Below are positions 35,613-45,338 of a stretch of 64,000 nucleotides of DNA, in pieces. A program made the translations under genes and the position numbers. Source of the DNA: Deefgea salmonis (GTDB lineage: Bacteria > Pseudomonadota > Gammaproteobacteria > Burkholderiales > Chitinibacteraceae); NCBI RefSeq assembly GCF_020531905.1, contig NZ_JAJAWG010000005.1, positions 124,001-188,000 on the forward strand, written 5' to 3'. A model generated the notes under the pieces. It saw only the letters and a list, made by a program, of their open reading frames with translations. It had not been told where the DNA came from and made no database searches. Each line of letters starts with the position of its first letter. Position 1 is the stretch's first letter.

Positions 35613-37372
35613 AGCGGGTGGCGCTGGTTGGGATGCCCAATACTGGAAAATCGACGTTATTTAATCGCCTGACTGGCGGCACTGCTCGCGTGGCCAATTG
35701 GCCGGGCTTAACGGTGGAATTGGCTTCCAGCCGAATTTTGCTCGGCGCCAATATGGTGCAAATTTTTGATTTGCCGGGGATTTACGATTTAATCGGCGGC
35801 GCAGAGGACGAGCATGTCGCCCAGCGCTTTTTGGCTGAAGCCAAGCTCGACGCCATTGTGCTGGTGCTCAATGCCACGCAACTCGATCGCCAGTTGGCCT
35901 TAGCGCTGCAGCTCAAAGCCTTAGGTGCGCCGTTACTAATTTGCCTCAATATGCAAGATGAAGCCAAACGCGCTGGTATTTCGATTGATTGCGATGTGCT
36001 GGCCCAAGCGCTGGGCTGCGCAGTGCAATTGATTAGCGCTAAATTGGGTACGGGCCTGAATGAAGCCAAGCAGCAATTAAATCAATTGATGTCGCACACC
36101 AGTGTGCAGCTTGATTTAGCCAATGTACCTGCAGCCAGCGCCATGCATGCGCAAGAAAAACGTCTGTTTCAAGCCGCAGTCCACCAGCCGCCGACGCTAG
36201 CGCTGGACACCACCGCACAAGTGGATCGTTTTGTGTTGCACCCTTGGTTGGGATTGCCGCTGTTTATCATCGTGATGTTCGGTTTGTTTCAACTCACTTT
36301 TGCCATCGGTACACCGTTGCAAGACACGATGGAAGCGGGATTAATTTGGTTCAAAGAAGGGTTCTTATTGCCCGCAACCCAAGCTTTACCAGCTTTTTGG
36401 CAAGGATTGATTGTCAATGGCTTGTTTGATGGCGTCACCACGGTACTGACTTTTGCGCCGATTATTTTCTTGTTTTTCTGCTTAATGTCAGTGATTGAAG
36501 ATTCAGGTTATTTTGCCCGCGCCGCGTTTATGATGGATGGCATTATGAGTCGGATGGGGCTCGATGGTCGTGGCTTTGTGATGCTAATGATGGGCTTTGG
36601 CTGCAATGTGCCGGCGATTATGGGTACGCGAGTGATTCGCGACCATAAAGCGCGCTTACTGACGATGCTCACCATTCCTTTTTCATTGTGCTCGGCGCGC
36701 TTGCAGATTTTCTTGTTTTTGAGTGGCGCTTTGTTTAGTCCAGCCAATGCGCCATGGGTGTTGTTGTCGCTGTATATCATCAGTATTTTGATTGCGATGG
36801 GCACTGCGGTGTTGTTTCGCTCGCACTTTCAATCCAATGAGCCGTTTGCGCTGGAATTACCGCCTTATCGTTTGCCGTTGATGAGTCATATCTGGCGGCG
36901 GGGCTGGGGTGAGGCGCGCGACTTTTTGCGTTTAGCCAGCACCATGATCGTTATTGGGGTGGTGTTAGTGTGGTTGCTGACTAATTTCCCTAATCCACAA
37001 CACAGTTATGCCTTGATGGTGTCGGATTTTTTCCAACCGGTATTGTCGCCCATTGGCATTGATTCGACCTTGTCGATTGCGCTGATCTTTGGTTTTGTTG
37101 CCAAAGAAGTCGTGCTTGGCGCTTTATCGGTGATTACTGGGCATGAGGGTACGGCGCTGGCAACACAGCTCGCGCACACGCTTGATCCGGTGTCGGCATA
37201 TAGCTTTATGTTGTTTACGCTGACGTATATTCCTTGCGTTTCAGTGATTGCCGCGATGAAAAAAGAATCCAAATCGACGGCATTTACTGCGTTTTCGCTG
37301 GTGTGGTCTTTGGGTTTGGCGTGGACGATTTCTTTTGTTTTTTACCAATCAGCACGTCTGCTGAATTTTTAA
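35609..37372 (+). CDS. feoB: Ferrous iron transport protein B
   Basis: The Fe(II) permease, 587 residues. The N-terminal G domain has G1 GMPNTGKSTLFN (7-18), G3 DLPGIYDL and G4 NMQDE, followed by the helical GDI-like region. The membrane part contains both Gate motifs, including FGCNVPAIMGTRVI with its conserved Cys, and CSARLQIFLFL. At 587 residues it is shorter than E. coli FeoB (773) but in the range of compact FeoB proteins. No feoC is seen downstream. It overlaps feoA by ATGA and should be Fur-regulated with it. Confidence 0.93.
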   Translation: MKRVALVGMPNTGKSTLFNRLTGGTARVANWPGLTVELASSRILLGANMVQIFDLPGIYDLIGGAEDEHVAQRFLAEAKLDAIVLVLNATQLDRQLALALQLKALGAPLLICLNMQDEAKRAGISIDCDVLAQALGCAVQLISAKLGTGLNEAKQQLNQLMSHTSVQLDLANVPAASAMHAQEKRLFQAAVHQPPTLALDTTAQVDRFVLHPWLGLPLFIIVMFGLFQLTFAIGTPLQDTMEAGLIWFKEGFLLPATQALPAFWQGLIVNGLFDGVTTVLTFAPIIFLFFCLMSVIEDSGYFARAAFMMDGIMSRMGLDGRGFVMLMMGFGCNVPAIMGTRVIRDHKARLLTMLTIPFSLCSARLQIFLFLSGALFSPANAPWVLLSLYIISILIAMGTAVLFRSHFQSNEPFALELPPYRLPLMSHIWRRGWGEARDFLRLASTMIVIGVVLVWLLTNFPNPQHSYALMVSDFFQPVLSPIGIDSTLSIALIFGFVAKEVVLGALSVITGHEGTALATQLAHTLDPVSAYSFMLFTLTYIPCVSVIAAMKKESKSTAFTAFSLVWSLGLAWTISFVFYQSARLLNF

Positions 37373-37452
37373 TCGCCTTCTACCCCTTTTGTATGGCGTG
37401 ATTGGGGGGAATTCAGGGTAAAATGGCGGGTTTTGCAACCCGCTATTTTTTC

Positions 37453-38706
37453 ATGAACCTGCTTGTTCTCGGCCTTAACTATCAAACTGCACCGCTTGCG
37501 GTACGGGAGCGGCTTAGCTTTAATCCCGATGAGTTGCCATCGGCACTGGCTGATTTGGTTGCGCTCAAGGGCGTTTTTGAAGCGGCGATTGTCTCCACCT
37601 GTAATCGAACCGAGCTGTATTGCCACGCTCGCGATATCGATCAAGTGATGTATTGGCTTGCAGACAACAGAAATCAAAGCGTTGATAGCATTACCTCCCA
37701 TATGTATATCTATGAAGGTGAGGCTGCGGCGCGGCATGCTTATCGCGTGGTCTCCGGTTTGGACTCGATGGTGGTGGGTGAAACCCAAATTGTTGGGCAG
37801 TTTAAAGATGCCGAACGCTCAGCGCGTGATGCCGGCACCTTGGGCACCTTGCTCAATGGGGTGTTTCAGCGGGCTTTTTCCGTAGCCAAAGAAGTTCGCA
37901 CGCGGACACAAATTGGTTCGTCATCGGTATCGATGGCCGCCGCTGCGGTGCGTTTGGCCGAGCGAATTTTTCCTTCGATTGCTGATTGCAAAGTGTTGTT
38001 TATTGGTGCCGGCGAAATGATTACGCTGTGTGCCACGCATTTTGTTGCGCAAAACCCCAAAAAAATCGCCATTGCCAATCGCACGCTCGAGCGCGGTCAA
38101 GCGCTAGCGCAGCAATTTAATGGCGAAGCGATGTTGTTGGCCGATTTGCCGGCCAGAATGGCCGAGTTTGACGTGGTGGTGACGTCCACTGCTGCGTCGT
38201 TGCCGATTGTGGGCAAGGGCATGGTGGAGCGCGCTTTAAAATCACGCCGCCATCGGCCGATTTTTATGGTCGATTTGGCCGTGCCACGCGATATAGAAAG
38301 CGAAGTGGCGGATTTAAACGACGTGTATTTATTTACCGTGGATGATTTAGCCGAGGTGGTACGGCAAGGCGTCGAGTCGCGCTCTTTGGCCGTGGAAAGT
38401 GCCGAAGCGATTATTAGCGAGCGTTTGAGCGACTTTACGACTTGGCTGGCTGGCCGCGCTTTGGTGCCAACGATTCGTGATTTGCGCGATCATTCTGAGC
38501 GCATTACCCGGACTGAAGTGGCCAAAGCGCAAAAACGCTTGGCCGCTGGTGCTGACCCAAGTAGCGTGATTGAGCAAATGGCGCAGCAAATGAATAATAA
38601 ATTTTTGCACGCGCCGCTGGCTGCGCTCAATAGCGCTGCGGCTGATGAACAAGAAAGCTTGGTCAATTTAGTGCGTCGTTTATATCGATTGCAAGATATT
38701 GATTAA
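37453..38706 (+). CDS. hemA: Glutamyl-tRNA reductase
   Basis: First committed enzyme of the C5 haem pathway: it reduces glutamyl-tRNA to glutamate-1-semialdehyde with NADPH. The 417-residue protein has the catalytic Cys50 in IVSTCNRTELYC, the ERLSF region, GLDSMVVGETQIVGQFKDA, and the NADPH-binding LFIGAGEMITLCATHF. The C-terminal dimerisation helix ends LVRRLYRLQDID. I use the ATG at 37453, the family start (MNLLVLGLNYQTAP). A heptamer array begins four bases after the stop. Confidence 0.95.
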   Translation: MNLLVLGLNYQTAPLAVRERLSFNPDELPSALADLVALKGVFEAAIVSTCNRTELYCHARDIDQVMYWLADNRNQSVDSITSHMYIYEGEAAARHAYRVVSGLDSMVVGETQIVGQFKDAERSARDAGTLGTLLNGVFQRAFSVAKEVRTRTQIGSSSVSMAAAAVRLAERIFPSIADCKVLFIGAGEMITLCATHFVAQNPKKIAIANRTLERGQALAQQFNGEAMLLADLPARMAEFDVVVTSTAASLPIVGKGMVERALKSRRHRPIFMVDLAVPRDIESEVADLNDVYLFTVDDLAEVVRQGVESRSLAVESAEAIISERLSDFTTWLAGRALVPTIRDLRDHSERITRTEVAKAQKRLAAGADPSSVIEQMAQQMNNKFLHAPLAALNSAAADEQESLVNLVRRLYRLQDID

Positions 38707-38710
38707 AAGC

Positions 38711-38766
38711 GGGGAGTTGGGAGTTGGGAGTTGGGAGTGGGGAGTGGGGAGTGGGGAGTGGGGAGT
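38711..38766. repeat. Eight-unit heptamer array after hemA
   Basis: Eight consecutive 7-bp units: GGGGAGT, three TGGGAGT, then four GGGGAGT. This is the longest array of the family in the window and the most likely to vary in length between isolates. It begins four bases after the hemA stop. Confidence 0.93.
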
Positions 38767-39099
38767 ATATGAATATGGCCTTTAAGGCTTAAGGGTTATA
38801 TTCATATACCTTCGTTTTGTATGGCCTTGGTAGCAAACTGTTGATTTGTGTTGATTGTATTTAGGCGCGGTATGGATTCGCGGTTGATCCTTTGAGGACG
38901 CGCCGCATTCCTGTTCTGGATGGGGATGATTGTGTCGGCGTGATACCTCGCTTTACCGCTGAGCCAGCCGCTTTCGTTTAAAAAACGAATGGGTTTATTC
39001 AAAACTTGCCTAAATCGACCCGAGTAAACTTTATATTTAGCAGTGGTTTGAGTTCTGCGAGATTTTAATCTTGCTGGTAACTCGCCTTATGGAAACCGC
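38767..39099. other. Non-coding region between hemA and prfA with a GTATAT-bounded palindrome
   Basis: GTATATGAATAT (38765-38776) and its exact reverse complement (38798-38809) enclose a 21-base loop that contains its own short inverted pair (CCTTTAAGG-like). The first arm overlaps the last repeat unit. The rest, up to prfA at 39100, shows no gene and no clear promoter. Confidence 0.65.
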
Positions 39100-40176
39100 A
39101 TGAAACCATCAATTCAAGCCAAATTATCGCAATTGGCCGACCGTTTAGAAGAAGTGAGCGCCTTATTGGCGTCTGAAGAAGCCACGCGCGATATGGATCA
39201 ATATCGCAAATTAAACCGTGAATACAGCGAAATCACCCCCGTGGTTGAGCTGTGGCACGAATTTAATCGCATCAATGCCAATTTGGCCGATGCTGAGGCG
39301 ATGCTGTCTGATCCGGAAATGGCTGAATTGGCCTTTGAGGAAATCAAAGACGGCAAAGTGCGTCTTGAGCAGCTCGACTACGATTTGCAAACCGCGCTAC
39401 TGCCCAAAGACCCGAACGATGAGCGCAATATTTTCCTCGAGATTCGTGCTGGCACGGGTGGCGATGAGGCGGCGTTGTTTGCAGCGGATTTGTTCCGCAT
39501 GTATAGCCGCTACGCCGAGCGCAATCGCTGGCAAGTTGAAATCATGTCGGTGAATGAATCTGAGCTTGGTGGTTACAAAGAAGTCATCGCGCGCATTGTT
39601 GGGCAAGGCGCGTATTCGCGACTGCGTTTTGAGTCCGGCGCGCACCGCGTACAGCGGGTCCCAGCGACGGAAACGCAAGGGCGGATTCATACCTCAGCGT
39701 GTACCGTGGCGGTGATGGCCGAAGCCGATGAGATGGAAGAAATCAACATCAATCCAGCCGATTTGCGCATTGATACTTACCGCGCCAGTGGGGCCGGTGG
39801 TCAACATATTAATAAAACCGACTCAGCCGTGCGCGTGGTGCATATTCCGACTGGCATTATTGTTGAGTGCCAAGACGATCGCTCGCAGCACAAAAACAAA
39901 GCGCGGGCGTTAGCGGTGCTGTCGGCGCGAATTAAAGACGCGCAAATGCAAGTAATCAACGCCAAAGAAGCTGCTGAGCGCAAATCGCTGATCGGCTCGG
40001 GCGACCGGTCGGAGCGCATCCGCACCTACAATTATCCGCAAGGCCGGATGACCGATCACCGCATTAATCTGACCTTATACAAGCTCGATTACATCATGGA
40101 CGGTGATTTGACTGAATTAACGCAAGCCCTGATGAGCGAGCGCCAAGCCGAATTGCTGGCGCAACTGAGTGATTAG
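39100..40176 (+). CDS. prfA: Peptide chain release factor 1
   Basis: Terminates translation at UAA and UAG. The 358-residue protein has the anticodon-like tripeptide PAT at 188-190 ([14 protein letters not shown]) and the GGQ hydrolysis motif at 233-235 ([16 protein letters not shown]), at the same positions as in E. coli RF1. The PAT tripeptide distinguishes it from RF2. No prmC is found after it in this window; an RNase II-type gene follows instead, beyond a hairpin repeat. Confidence 0.97.
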   Translation: MKPSIQAKLSQLADRLEEVSALLASEEATRDMDQYRKLNREYSEITPVVELWHEFNRINANLADAEAMLSDPEMAELAFEEIKDGKVRLEQLDYDLQTALLPKDPNDERNIFLEIRAGTGGDEAALFAADLFRMYSRYAERNRWQVEIMSVNESELGGYKEVIARIVGQGAYSRLRFESGAHRVQRVPATETQGRIHTSACTVAVMAEADEMEEININPADLRIDTYRASGAGGQHINKTDSAVRVVHIPTGIIVECQDDRSQHKNKARALAVLSARIKDAQMQVINAKEAAERKSLIGSGDRSERIRTYNYPQGRMTDHRINLTLYKLDYIMDGDLTELTQALMSERQAELLAQLSD

Positions 40177-40190
40177 TCCAAAACCTTTCA

Positions 40191-40260
40191 ACGCAGAGAC
40201 GCAAAGGCGCAGAGGAAAAACAATTCAAATGGTTTTCTCTGCGCCTCTGCGTCTTTGCGT
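40191..40260. repeat. ACGCAGAG-type hairpin element between prfA and the RNase gene
   Basis: The arm at 40191-40219 (ACGCAGAGACGCAAAGGCGC and on) is nearly the reverse complement of 40233-40260, with a loop of about 13 bases and a few mismatches. The same core (ACGCAGAG, GGCGC) appears in the element at 60904-61080. It may fold into a long stem in the transcript and limit read-through from prfA. Confidence 0.75.
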
Positions 40261-40283
40261 CAGATTTTAAAGTTGGAATATAA

Positions 40284-42143
40284 ATGAACGTATTTTACGA
40301 AGAAGATGGCAGCTTTAAGGTTGCAACGATCCAAGACGAGCAGCCGGCGAGTTTGCAAGTTGAAGATACGCGCGGTAAGCGCAGCAAAATCAAGGCCGCC
40401 AATGTCTTGCTCAAGTTCGATAAAGTCGGTTTGGATGACTTTTTTAAAGCCGCGCAAAGCGAAGCTGCCGACGTTGATGTGACTTTATTGTGGGAATGTT
40501 GCGGTGGTGACGAGTTGAGTTTTGCCGCGATTGCCGCTGAATATTTTGGTAAAAATCCAAGCTTAATTCAGCAAGCTGCCGCGGCGATCGCCTTGCACGC
40601 TGCGCCGATGTATTTTTATCGTAAAGGACGTGGCAATTACAAAGCCGCGCCAGAAGAAAACCTCAAAGCGGCACTGGCTGGTGTCGAGCGTAAACAGCGC
40701 GAAGCGGAGCAAATGGCCGTATGGCAGGCCGAATTACTAGTGGGTATCTTGCCAGAAGCCTTTAAACCCATGCTCGCCAAGCTAATACATCGCCCAGACA
40801 AAAACGGTTTGGAATACAAAGCTTTGGCGCAAGCGGCTGAAAGCGCGCAAACGTCGACTTTGCGTTTACTGGATAAAGTCGGTGCGATTCCGAATATCGC
40901 GCAATATTTCCTCGATGGTTTTTTGGCCGAACATTTCCCTAAGGGACGTGGTTTTGCTGAATTTGAGCCGGTGACTGCGCCGGAGGATCTGCCGATTGCC
41001 GACGTAAAAGCGTTCTCGATTGATGACGCAACGACGACCGAAATCGACGACGCGTTCAGTTTGCAGAAATTAAAAAATGGTAACTGGCAAGTCGGCATCC
41101 ATATTGCCGCGCCAGTGCTGGGGATTGCGCCGGGCTCGGCGCTGGATCAAGTGGTACTGGATCGCCTGTCGACGGTGTATTTCCCCGGCGACAAAATCAC
41201 CATGTTGCCCGATGACGCGGTGAATGTGTTTACCCTCGAAGAAGGTGCAGCGCGCCCAGCAGTATCGATGTATTTGGAAGTGTCGCTCGGCTTTGATATT
41301 TTGAGCTACCGCTCAGTGATCGAGCGTGTGCCGGTGGTGGCCAACTTGCGCCACCATGATATCGAGCCGTATTTCAACGAAGACACCGCCGGTCAAGACG
41401 GGCCAGATTATCCGTGGAAAGACGAACTCAATTTCTTGTGGCATTTTGCCGGTGCGCTGGAAGGGCGTCGCGGTAAGGCCGATCAGCCGCAGCAAACGCG
41501 GATGGATTACAACTTTTATATCGACCGCGACGTGGTGGATGGTGTTGAGAGCGAAAAAGTACGCATCGTGCCACGTAAACGCGGCGCGCCGATGGATAAA
41601 CTCGTCGCCGAGCTGATGATTTTGGTCAATAGCCAATGGGGCAAAGAGCTGCGCGACGCGCAAATCGCCGGTATTTATCGCTCGCAAGGTGGTGGCCGCG
41701 TGCGCTTGTCAACACAGGCCACAGCGCATGCGGGTCTTGGCGTTGAATGCTATATGTGGTCGAGCTCGCCGCTACGCCGCGCTGTGGATTACATTAATCA
41801 ACAGCAATTAGTGGCCATGCTGCGCGGCGAAAAACCGCGCTACCAAAAAAATGACGCGGAATTATTCACCGCGATTTCCTCATTTGACGCCGCTTATGCC
41901 GCTTATGCTGAATTCCAAGATAAGATGGAGCGCTACTGGTGCTTGCGTTTCATGGTGCAAGAAAACCTAAAAGACTTTAACGCGCAAGTGATTAAAGAAA
42001 ATCTGGTACGCATTGACGGCATGCCTTTGGTGTTGCGCGTCGGTGGCTTGCCTGAGTTGCCGGCTGGAACTACCGTCGCCTTGCAGCGTCTCAATATTGA
42101 TTATCTTGATTTAACGGTCGAGATGCGTGTCGCAAGAATGTAA
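40284..42143 (+). CDS. RNase II/RNB-domain exoribonuclease
   Basis: A 619-residue 3'-5' exoribonuclease of the RNase II superfamily. The RNB catalytic domain begins at about residue 240 with FSIDDATTTEIDDAFSL, whose aspartates bind the two metals. It continues WQVGIHIAAPVLGI, DRLSTVYFPGDKITMLP and the later YMWSSSPLRRAVDYINQQQL. The N-terminal part lacks a well-conserved cold-shock pair, which separates it from classical Rnb and fits the shorter RNB family common in betaproteobacteria. It probably acts in mRNA decay. Downstream is a gap of 236 bases. Confidence 0.9.
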   Translation: MNVFYEEDGSFKVATIQDEQPASLQVEDTRGKRSKIKAANVLLKFDKVGLDDFFKAAQSEAADVDVTLLWECCGGDELSFAAIAAEYFGKNPSLIQQAAAAIALHAAPMYFYRKGRGNYKAAPEENLKAALAGVERKQREAEQMAVWQAELLVGILPEAFKPMLAKLIHRPDKNGLEYKALAQAAESAQTSTLRLLDKVGAIPNIAQYFLDGFLAEHFPKGRGFAEFEPVTAPEDLPIADVKAFSIDDATTTEIDDAFSLQKLKNGNWQVGIHIAAPVLGIAPGSALDQVVLDRLSTVYFPGDKITMLPDDAVNVFTLEEGAARPAVSMYLEVSLGFDILSYRSVIERVPVVANLRHHDIEPYFNEDTAGQDGPDYPWKDELNFLWHFAGALEGRRGKADQPQQTRMDYNFYIDRDVVDGVESEKVRIVPRKRGAPMDKLVAELMILVNSQWGKELRDAQIAGIYRSQGGGRVRLSTQATAHAGLGVECYMWSSSPLRRAVDYINQQQLVAMLRGEKPRYQKNDAELFTAISSFDAAYAAYAEFQDKMERYWCLRFMVQENLKDFNAQVIKENLVRIDGMPLVLRVGGLPELPAGTTVALQRLNIDYLDLTVEMRVARM

Positions 42144-42379
42144 AGCCCAGCGACAGAGCGAGTTTTCGGCGCGCTCTATCGTTTTGCCATACTGAATCGA
42201 CCGTGTGCGCTGGCAGATTTACAAGAATATTTTTTTGGCTTTCTATTTATTGCCATCAAGCTTTTGCACTAATACTGTTAAATTGACTTTAGCGCCGTTA
42301 ATGATCACGGCGTTGATGATTTGGAATACGTGAATTTCGTGGCCGCGTTTAAGAATTAAACGCCTACTCACAAGGAATA

Positions 42380-42976
42380 ATGATGCAGCCTAACCGCCGG
42401 CTCAGTGATTTTTTACCGTTGAAATTTGCCAACGGTAATCAAGTAAAGCAATTCTCTAAGCCCTGTGTGCGTTGCGGCACGATGCTCGACGCGAAACAAA
42501 TGAATGGCATTGCGCGTTTGGTGGAAAACCACATTGCGATTGCCGCGACAGCACAATGCCCAAAGTGCAGCGAAAACTTTGGCGTGGCCTGTGTGATTAA
42601 CCCAGATAAGCAAGTGAAACGGGTAGTGTTACCACGGGTGCTATTTAATTTGTATTTACGCGCTTTGCCAGTGCAAAAAAACGAATTGAGTGCCGAGTCG
42701 ATACCCAATCGCGGTGCGATGTCACGCCCTGAAGTGCGCGATGCCATAGAAGACGCGGCCGAAATCGCGCGTCGGCAAGCGAGCGCTCAGCAAGTGAAAG
42801 CGCGAGATATTGTGCGTTCAGAAGAAGCGCTAGGGCGTTTTAACGAAAAAGCGATTCCGGCTTGGCTATTACTCGATGGCCAGCGTTTTGACTTTGAACG
42901 CATCGCACCGAACGCGCAAGTGGGCGAGGGCGAGTTTTTGCTCGATGATTGTTTGATCTATCGCGCTAAAGTTTAA
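42380..42976 (+). CDS. Zinc-ribbon-like protein of unknown function
   Basis: A 198-residue protein I do not recognise. It has two CxxC knuckles, C29-C32 (KPCVRCGTML) and C60-C63 (AQCPKCSENFG), with a further C71, so it probably binds zinc. The middle (about 120-145) is helical and rich in Ala, Arg and Glu. There is no signal peptide or membrane segment. A ribosome site (AAGGAATA) precedes ATGATG at 42380. It lies alone between the RNase gene and panD with no operon link, so context gives no function. Confidence 0.75.
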   Translation: MMQPNRRLSDFLPLKFANGNQVKQFSKPCVRCGTMLDAKQMNGIARLVENHIAIAATAQCPKCSENFGVACVINPDKQVKRVVLPRVLFNLYLRALPVQKNELSAESIPNRGAMSRPEVRDAIEDAAEIARRQASAQQVKARDIVRSEEALGRFNEKAIPAWLLLDGQRFDFERIAPNAQVGEGEFLLDDCLIYRAKV

Positions 42977-43113
42977 TTTATTCTGGCTGTGCATTGGGCA
43001 TTTGCGCCAATGCAATTTATAATCGAGCCCTATTTGAAATGCGCTTAAGTGAACGCTCTGTTTAGGGCACTTGGTCCATCCTTTCGGTATGACCTGCAGC
43101 GCGGGAGAAAACC

Positions 43114-43494
43114 ATGCAACGCAATATGCTCAAATCCAAACTGCACCGTGTAACAGCAACGCACGCCGAGCTGCATTACGAAGGTTCGTGCGCGATCGAT
43201 GAAAATTTACTCGATGCCGCCAATATTCGCGAATACGAAGCGATTGATATTTGGAATATCAATAATGGCGCACGATTCTCGACGTATGCCATCAAAGGCC
43301 AACGCGGCTCGGGGATTATTTCAGTGAATGGCTCAGCAGCACGCCATGCGCAAGTCGGTGATTTATTGATTATTGCGACGTTTGCCAATTATGAAGAAAA
43401 CGAATTGGTCGAACATAAGCCATCGTTGATTTATGTTGATAACAATAATCAAATGACGCACAGCAAAAATGCGATTCCAACGCAGCAGCTTTGA
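43114..43494 (+). CDS. panD: Aspartate 1-decarboxylase
   Basis: Makes beta-alanine from aspartate for pantothenate and CoA synthesis. The 126-residue pyruvoyl enzyme self-cleaves between Gly24 and Ser25 (HYEGSCAID). Also seen are [16 protein letters not shown] at the start and the tight-turn segment [13 protein letters not shown] strong ribosome site (GGGAGAAAACC) precedes the ATG. A terminator follows at 43545. Confidence 0.96.
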   Translation: MQRNMLKSKLHRVTATHAELHYEGSCAIDENLLDAANIREYEAIDIWNINNGARFSTYAIKGQRGSGIISVNGSAARHAQVGDLLIIATFANYEENELVEHKPSLIYVDNNNQMTHSKNAIPTQQL

Positions 43495-43544
43495 TTGCAA
43501 TGTGGTAGCGAATTAAATCGCTGCGACCTTGCCTTTCATGGCCC

Positions 43545-43582
43545 AATCCCCTTTAGCCGCAGTTGCAAAAGGGGATTTTTTT
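43545..43582 (+). terminator. Terminator of panD
   Basis: AATCCCCTTT and AAAGGGGATT form a 10-bp stem with a 12-base loop, followed by a run of T (TTTTTT). Confidence 0.9.
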
Positions 43583-43631
43583 ATGCCTCGTTTGGCTAAA
43601 AATGACGCCGATCCAAGTAAGGAATGACTCA

Positions 43632-44540
43632 ATGAATATCACCGCAGTAAAAGAATACCTACTGACTTTGCAGCAAAATATCGTTGCGACATTAGAAAAC
43701 ATCGATGGCTGCTGTTTTCAAACCGATCGTTGGCAGCGTCCAGAAGGCGGCGGCGGCATTAGCCGTGTGATCGAAAATGGCGCGGTGTTTGAGCGTGGTG
43801 GGGTGAATTTCTCGCACGTATTGGGTGCGACCTTACCGCCATCAGCGAGCGCGCATCGGCCGGAACTCGCCGGCTGTGCTTGGGAAGCAATGGGCGTTTC
43901 ATTGGTGCTCCATCCGCGCAATCCGTATATTCCAACAGTGCATATGAATGTGCGCTTTTTTGTTGCGCAACCGGCTGCGGGCAGTGATGCTGCGCCAGTG
44001 TTTTGGTTTGGCGGCGGTATGGATTTAACGCCGTATTATGGCCACCGCGAAGATGCGTCGCATTTTCATCAAACGTGTCATCAAGCGTTAGCGGCGTTTG
44101 GCTCCGATTTATATCCACGTTTTAAAGACTGGTGTGACCGGTATTTTTATTTAAAACATCGCCAAGAAGCGCGTGGTATTGGTGGGATTTTCTTTGATGA
44201 TTTTTCTGAGCTGGGCTTTGCGCAAAGCTTGGCGATGATGCAATCGGTGGGGGATGCCTTTTTGCCAGCGTATACGCCAATTGTGGCGCGCCGCCGTGAT
44301 TTGGAATACGGCCAGCGTGAACGCGATTGGCAAGCGTATCGCCGCGGTCGCTATGTTGAATTTAATCTGGTTTGGGATCGCGGTACTTTATTTGGCTTGC
44401 AATCGGGTGGTCGTACCGAATCGATTTTAATGTCGATGCCACCGCTGGCCGCTTGGCGTTATGACTATCATCCGCAAGCGAACTCGCCAGAAGCCGCCTT
44501 ATTGAGTGATTTTTTACCGATTCAACACTGGCTGACATAA
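43632..44540 (+). CDS. hemF: Oxygen-dependent coproporphyrinogen III oxidase
   Basis: Converts coproporphyrinogen III to protoporphyrinogen IX with O2 in haem synthesis. The 302-residue protein shows the family blocks [66 protein letters not shown] and [19 protein letters not shown]. The start at 43632 ([10 protein letters not shown]) has an AAGGA ribosome site nine bases upstream. It stands as a single gene; hemA is 5 kb upstream on the same strand. Confidence 0.96.
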   Translation: MNITAVKEYLLTLQQNIVATLENIDGCCFQTDRWQRPEGGGGISRVIENGAVFERGGVNFSHVLGATLPPSASAHRPELAGCAWEAMGVSLVLHPRNPYIPTVHMNVRFFVAQPAAGSDAAPVFWFGGGMDLTPYYGHREDASHFHQTCHQALAAFGSDLYPRFKDWCDRYFYLKHRQEARGIGGIFFDDFSELGFAQSLAMMQSVGDAFLPAYTPIVARRRDLEYGQRERDWQAYRRGRYVEFNLVWDRGTLFGLQSGGRTESILMSMPPLAAWRYDYHPQANSPEAALLSDFLPIQHWLT

Positions 44541-44916
44541 AGCGAGCTGGCGGGATGCGTGCAGTTGATTCCCGCCAAATTCGCCAACCCCTCGGCTAGG
44601 CGCTTTTGGCGGCGATTGAGCGCTGTAGTTCGCTGACATAAGATGAAGCGCTGATACGCCTTGATTCGCTGCGAAAATCGCGCCTGCAGGATGGAAAACC
44701 CAACGTCAACAGACCCTAGTGCGTCTATTTGTTGTTTACCCTCTTTGCGGCTTGCTGCCGCATTCTGTTTTGATTACCCCTTCCGTTTTATTCACGTCGA
44801 CCATTTTTGGCGTTCTTTCGATTTTTAATTCAGCTTGCGATAAGCAAAAAGTAAGCTAATTTTATATCTGTGTATCAATTCCCAAGTTAGTCGCATGTTC
44901 AGGCAAAGGGTATCGC
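44541..44916. other. 376-bp intergenic region before the chemotaxis cluster
   Basis: A perfect 8-bp stem, TGGCGGGA/TCCCGCCA (44548-44577), just after hemF is a candidate terminator, though it lacks a T-run. Near 44835-44862 TTGCGA and TAATTT are 16 bases apart and might be a weak promoter for the che cluster. No sigma-28 type motif is visible. An AAAGGG ribosome site precedes cheY. No gene is seen. Confidence 0.5.
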
Positions 44917-45285
44917 ATGGCGAAGACCATTTTAATTGTTGATGACTCATCGAGCATGCGACAAACCGTGGGTATGGCATTGAAAAAAGCCGGCTATGAG
45001 GTGGTGGATGCTTGTGATGGCCGTGATGCGCTCACTAAGCTTGATGGCCGTAAATATAACCTCATTATTTCGGACGTTAACATGCCGAATATGGATGGGA
45101 TTAGCTTTGTGAAAGCAGCCAAACAGCTGGCAAATTATCGCTTTACGCCGGTGATTATGTTAACCACCGAATCAGGTGAAACACTTAAAAATGAAGGTCG
45201 TGCTGCTGGCGTTAAAGCGTGGGTGGTGAAGCCATTTCAACCGGCACAAATGTTAGAAGCGGTACAAAAACTGATCCTGCCTTAA
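44917..45285 (+). CDS. cheY: CheY-like response regulator
   Basis: A 122-residue single-domain receiver. It has the acidic pair in LIVDDSSSMRQ (D9, D10), phospho-acceptor D53 in ISDVNMPNMDG, the switch Thr in MLTTES (83-84) and conserved K105 in VVKPFQP. Being first in a cheA-containing cluster, it is the expected output regulator; whether it acts on a flagellar motor or another system is not shown, as no flagellar genes are in the window. Confidence 0.92.
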   Translation: MAKTILIVDDSSSMRQTVGMALKKAGYEVVDACDGRDALTKLDGRKYNLIISDVNMPNMDGISFVKAAKQLANYRFTPVIMLTTESGETLKNEGRAAGVKAWVVKPFQPAQMLEAVQKLILP

Positions 45286-45338
45286 AACGTGCGTTCAACT
45301 TCTATGGATTTCGATGAAAACCAAACGGTGAATCAGCA

